From an uncultured Gammaproteobacteria bacterium (lineage in GTDB: Bacteria > Pseudomonadota > Gammaproteobacteria > Arenicellales > JAANXG01): DNA of 35,602 bases. Positions 31,787-35,602 of this stretch are shown here, one piece after another (the first letter of the stretch is position 1; each line of letters starts with the position of its first letter). The notes beneath the pieces are model-generated. The model had not been told where the DNA came from, ran no database searches, and was given only the letters and a program-made list of their open reading frames with translations. A program made the position numbers and the translations under genes. Location of the stretch: contig CALZGZ010000138.1 in assembly GCA_945787105.1 (NCBI GenBank), forward strand, positions 1 to 35,602. The letters are read 5' to 3'.

Positions 31787-33589
31787 ATGTCCGTATTTGC
31801 CGAAGCCGCTATATTCCTTGCCGCCGCTGTCATTGCGGTCCCCTTGTTTCGACGCCTGGGGCTAGGATCGGTATTGGGATATCTCACTGCCGGTGTTGTC
31901 ATCGGTCCATGGGGAATGCAGCTGGTAATCGAAGTCGACAATATTCTTCATTTCGCCGAATTCGGCGTGGTCTTGCTGCTGTTTATCATCGGTCTCGAGC
32001 TGCAACCCGCGCGCCTTTGGGTCATGCGTAAATCCGTTTTTGGCCTGGGCGCGCTTCAGGTCGGCGTGTCCGTACTGGTACTGGCGGCGGCCGCTTACGC
32101 AATGGGTGTACCGGTACGTACAGCGCTGATCGTGGCGTTCGCGTTGTCGTTGTCCTCGACAGCGTTCGCGTTGCAGATGTTGGCGGAGAAGAATCAACTC
32201 AATACGCGCCACGGGCGCGCGGCATTTTCTATCTTGTTGTTTCAAGACATGGCGGTAATCCCGCTGCTCGCGCTGATGCCGTTGATTGGAACCGGAGGTG
32301 AGGCATCCGGGGCGTCCACTCTGTGGGCGGCGGCCAAAGCGCTCCTGGCGATCACCGCAGTAATTGTCGGTGGACATTTTTTGTTGCATCACGTGCTGCG
32401 GATCATTGCCGCTACCGGGGTGCCTGAGGTGTTTACCGCCGTCGCCTTGCTCATCGTAGTGGGCACCGCGCTGATCATGGAGGCGGTAGGCCTATCAATG
32501 GGTCTAGGCGCGTTTTTGGCTGGGGTATTGGTCGCGGACTCGGAGTATCGGCATGCTCTGGAGGCAGACATCGAACCGCTGAAGGGATTGATGCTCGGCT
32601 TGTTCTTCATTGCGGTGGGTATGTCCGTCAATGTCGGACTGATCGGTAGTCAATACGTCTTAGTCATCGCGCTGGTGGCGGGGTTACTGTTAGCGAAGTT
32701 CACGATCCTTCTCGCGCTGGCAAAATTGAGCCGCCTGAAGACCCAGTCCGCTTTCTCACTGGCATCGATCATCCCCCAGGGCGGTGAATTCGCATTTGTG
32801 ATCTTCACTGTCGCGGTCGGGGCGGGTCTAATGGCCGCGCAATTATCCGAACTTTTAATTCTTGTGGTAACGTTGTCGATGGCGGCGACACCATTGATCT
32901 TCGCGCTCAACGAGCGTGTGCACGCCGCAGTCAGGCCATCACAAACCAGGGAGTACGAACAGCCCGCGGTACCGGAAAACAAGGTTATCATCGCCGGTTT
33001 TGGACGTTTTGGTCAGATCGTTGCGCGCATCCTGCGCGCCAAGAAGATTGGCTTTACCGCACTGGAGATAAACCCGGAACAGGTAGATTTTGTCAAGCGA
33101 TATGGGAACAAGATCTACTACGGCGATGCGTCGCGAATCGAGTTGCTACGTGCGGCAAAGGCGGATAAAGCTAAGATCCTGGTGTTGGCAATCGATGATA
33201 TCGACGCGTCACTACGCACCGCGAAGATGGTAACGCAGTATTTTCCGCACTTGAAAATCTTCGCCCGGGCGCGTAATCGGAAACACGCTTATCAACTCAT
33301 GGATCTGGGGATTGCCATGATTTGGCGGGAGACGCTGCTTTCCAGTTTGGATATGACCAAGAGCATACTCATGGGGTTAGGCCTGCCAAAACCAGAGAGC
33401 GAGCATGCGATCGAAACATTCAGGGCACACGACGAGAAGCGCTTACTGGAACACCACGATATCCACAATGACGAGCAAAAAATGATTTATCTGGCGCAGA
33501 AAGCAGCGACAGAGTTGGAACAGTTGTTCGAAGAAGATGCCGCACAGGAGGGCAGGGAGTCGATAGGCCACAAAACAAATATAGAATAA
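31787..33589 (+). CDS. CPA2 family cation:proton antiporter with TrkA-N domain (KefB/KefC-like)
   Basis: A 600-residue transporter. Residues 1 to about 385 form 12 or so helices of a Na+/H+ exchanger-like domain with family blocks GLGSVLGYLTAGVVIGPWG, LLLFIIGLELQPARLW, SLSSTAFALQMLAEK and MGLGAFLAGVLVADSEYRH. A Rossmann TrkA-N/KTN domain follows from 399, with GFGRFG (404-409) and the acidic Glu after strand 2 (ALEINPEQ). KefB/KefC are K+ efflux systems gated by glutathione and its adducts and need an ancillary flavoprotein (KefF/KefG), which is not seen here. K+ specificity is therefore inferred. A GGAT-type ribosome binding site precedes the ATG. Confidence 0.93.
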   Translation: MSVFAEAAIFLAAAVIAVPLFRRLGLGSVLGYLTAGVVIGPWGMQLVIEVDNILHFAEFGVVLLLFIIGLELQPARLWVMRKSVFGLGALQVGVSVLVLAAAAYAMGVPVRTALIVAFALSLSSTAFALQMLAEKNQLNTRHGRAAFSILLFQDMAVIPLLALMPLIGTGGEASGASTLWAAAKALLAITAVIVGGHFLLHHVLRIIAATGVPEVFTAVALLIVVGTALIMEAVGLSMGLGAFLAGVLVADSEYRHALEADIEPLKGLMLGLFFIAVGMSVNVGLIGSQYVLVIALVAGLLLAKFTILLALAKLSRLKTQSAFSLASIIPQGGEFAFVIFTVAVGAGLMAAQLSELLILVVTLSMAATPLIFALNERVHAAVRPSQTREYEQPAVPENKVIIAGFGRFGQIVARILRAKKIGFTALEINPEQVDFVKRYGNKIYYGDASRIELLRAAKADKAKILVLAIDDIDASLRTAKMVTQYFPHLKIFARARNRKHAYQLMDLGIAMIWRETLLSSLDMTKSILMGLGLPKPESEHAIETFRAHDEKRLLEHHDIHNDEQKMIYLAQKAATELEQLFEEDAAQEGRESIGHKTNIE

Positions 33590-33661
33590 GAATCCTTTGG
33601 GCATATATTTGGTTCACCCAATTGACACGGCGAACTCCCGTCCTCTTCGAAAGTGATTGAT

Positions 33662-33994
33662 TCAGCCTGTGAGGCGACGTCGAAGAAATCTAAATCTCTT
33701 TGTATCTTTCCAGTCTAAGTGCACTCCGCCCACAACAAAGATGAGATAGCCGATCCCATACACTAAACCAGTGACCAAAATCAGGCCCAGTAGCAGCGGC
33801 CCAACTGGAATGGATAACTCATACAAGACGCCTCGTAACGCGAAGCATGCCAGCCCAATCACTACATAAACTCGTACCAGATTGTCAATCATGTCAACAC
33901 TCGCGGGATCATTCACCATATCGCAGCTCTGTTTTCTAGTGCTCCGTTTGCGCTGCAAACTCGATATTAGTTGCGCCGACATCAGGTCGGTCAA
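33662..33994 (-). CDS. Small two-helix membrane protein
   Basis: Up to 110 residues from a TTG at 33994; ATG starts at 33982 and 33919 are alternatives. The last (MVNDPASVDMIDNLVRV) begins just before the first helix and follows an AGAG sequence. Two hydrophobic helices are clear: VRVYVVIGLACFALRGVLY and PLLLGLILVTGLVYGIGYLI. A basic, Arg-rich C-terminus (DTKRFRFLRRRLTG) should face the cytoplasm. I recognise no family. An FNR-like site lies 64 bp upstream of the longest start, suggesting control by oxygen. Confidence 0.65.
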   Translation of the reverse strand: MTDLMSAQLISSLQRKRSTRKQSCDMVNDPASVDMIDNLVRVYVVIGLACFALRGVLYELSIPVGPLLLGLILVTGLVYGIGYLIFVVGGVHLDWKDTKRFRFLRRRLTG

Positions 33995-34258
33995 ACTCTA
34001 GGGTGCCGACACATATTTAGTTAGGCCGAGGTTTACGGTAAAGAATCTAGCGTGTTATTGATCCAGATCATGGCAACGTTATTTCGTGTTTTCTTACGTT
34101 TGTGCTTGATAATACCCAGCTATTAACTTTGTCAATACGTAATGGTTTTGTCGAGGTGGCCTGTAACCCGCAGCGAGCACCGCGTGTGGTATTGATCTCG
34201 GCGTACCGGTGACGAGTATAAGCCGATATGTCAGCGACCAACGTGAGACGATAAAGAC
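33995..34258. other. Intergenic region between thiC and the small membrane protein
   Basis: No gene is seen. It holds an FNR-like palindrome at 34058-34071 and the end of the thiC transcript; no clear terminator hairpin with T-run was found after the thiC stop. Confidence 0.45.
34058..34071 (-). promoter_or_regulatory. FNR/Anr-like binding site
   Basis: TTGATCCAGATCAT matches TTGAT-N4-ATCAA at 9 of 10 specified positions. It is 64 bp upstream of the longest start of the minus-strand small membrane protein, a usual distance for an activating site. It lies downstream of thiC and is unlikely to act on it. Confidence 0.5.

Positions 34259-35602
<1,344 letters not shown>

Overview
The window reads as a chromosomal segment of a moderately GC-rich gammaproteobacterium of uncertain lineage. 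This is an inference from the set of proteins (RarA, ThiC, a YfcG-type GST, a YbdK-type ligase, a periplasmic DsrE-like protein, a KefC-like CPA2 antiporter, three c-di-GMP proteins) and from FNR/Anr-type sites; no rRNA or tRNA is present to place it. I see no phage, transposase, integrase or CRISPR array. The clearest mobile component is a family of small terminal-inverted-repeat elements without a coding region.

Layout. 1-4250: a 289-bp MITE-like element, a secreted EF-hand protein, and two overlapping genes for large related GTPases that resemble bacterial dynamin-like pairs. 4276-6432: a second element copy ending 8 bp before rarA, then a periplasmic DsrE-family protein. 6433-11538: a third element copy, then a 1487-residue receptor (periplasmic ABC-substrate-binding sensor, five PAS-like segments, GGDEF, EAL). 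11744-15855: GST, arylformamidase-like hydrolase, M20 amidohydrolase and GCS2/YbdK-like carboxylate-amine ligase, all on the plus strand. 15948-20067: a DUF302 protein, PaaI-type thioesterase, cupin, sulfotransferase, ankyrin-repeat protein, a lipoprotein with a probable CTG start, and a secreted hypothetical. 20448-23274: a GAF/HD-GYP phosphodiesterase, PcaD-like enol-lactonase (minus) and a Sel1-repeat protein. 23488-26728: a fourth, internally deleted element copy lying directly upstream of an orphan HicA-like gene, then (minus) an FAH-family hydrolase, a HIG1-like twin-transmembrane protein and a degenerate DegP-like protease. 26729-29174: an FNR-like site and a heme-c-containing GGDEF/EAL protein. 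29625-33994: an LRAT-like protein, an HELGH membrane protein, a multi-pass membrane protein, a CPA2 antiporter and a small membrane protein preceded by a second FNR-like site. 34259-35602: the 3' part of thiC, cut by the window edge.

Themes. Cyclic-di-GMP turnover is over-represented (two GGDEF/EAL proteins and one HD-GYP). Redox and thiol functions recur (GST, YbdK-like ligase, KefC-like antiporter, DsrE, heme-c sensor, FNR sites). The MITE-like copies all sit just upstream of plus-strand genes and may supply leaders or promoters. The least described pieces are the paired GTPases, the MITE family with its variable 11-bp tandem repeat, and the protease homologue that has lost its catalytic His and Ser.
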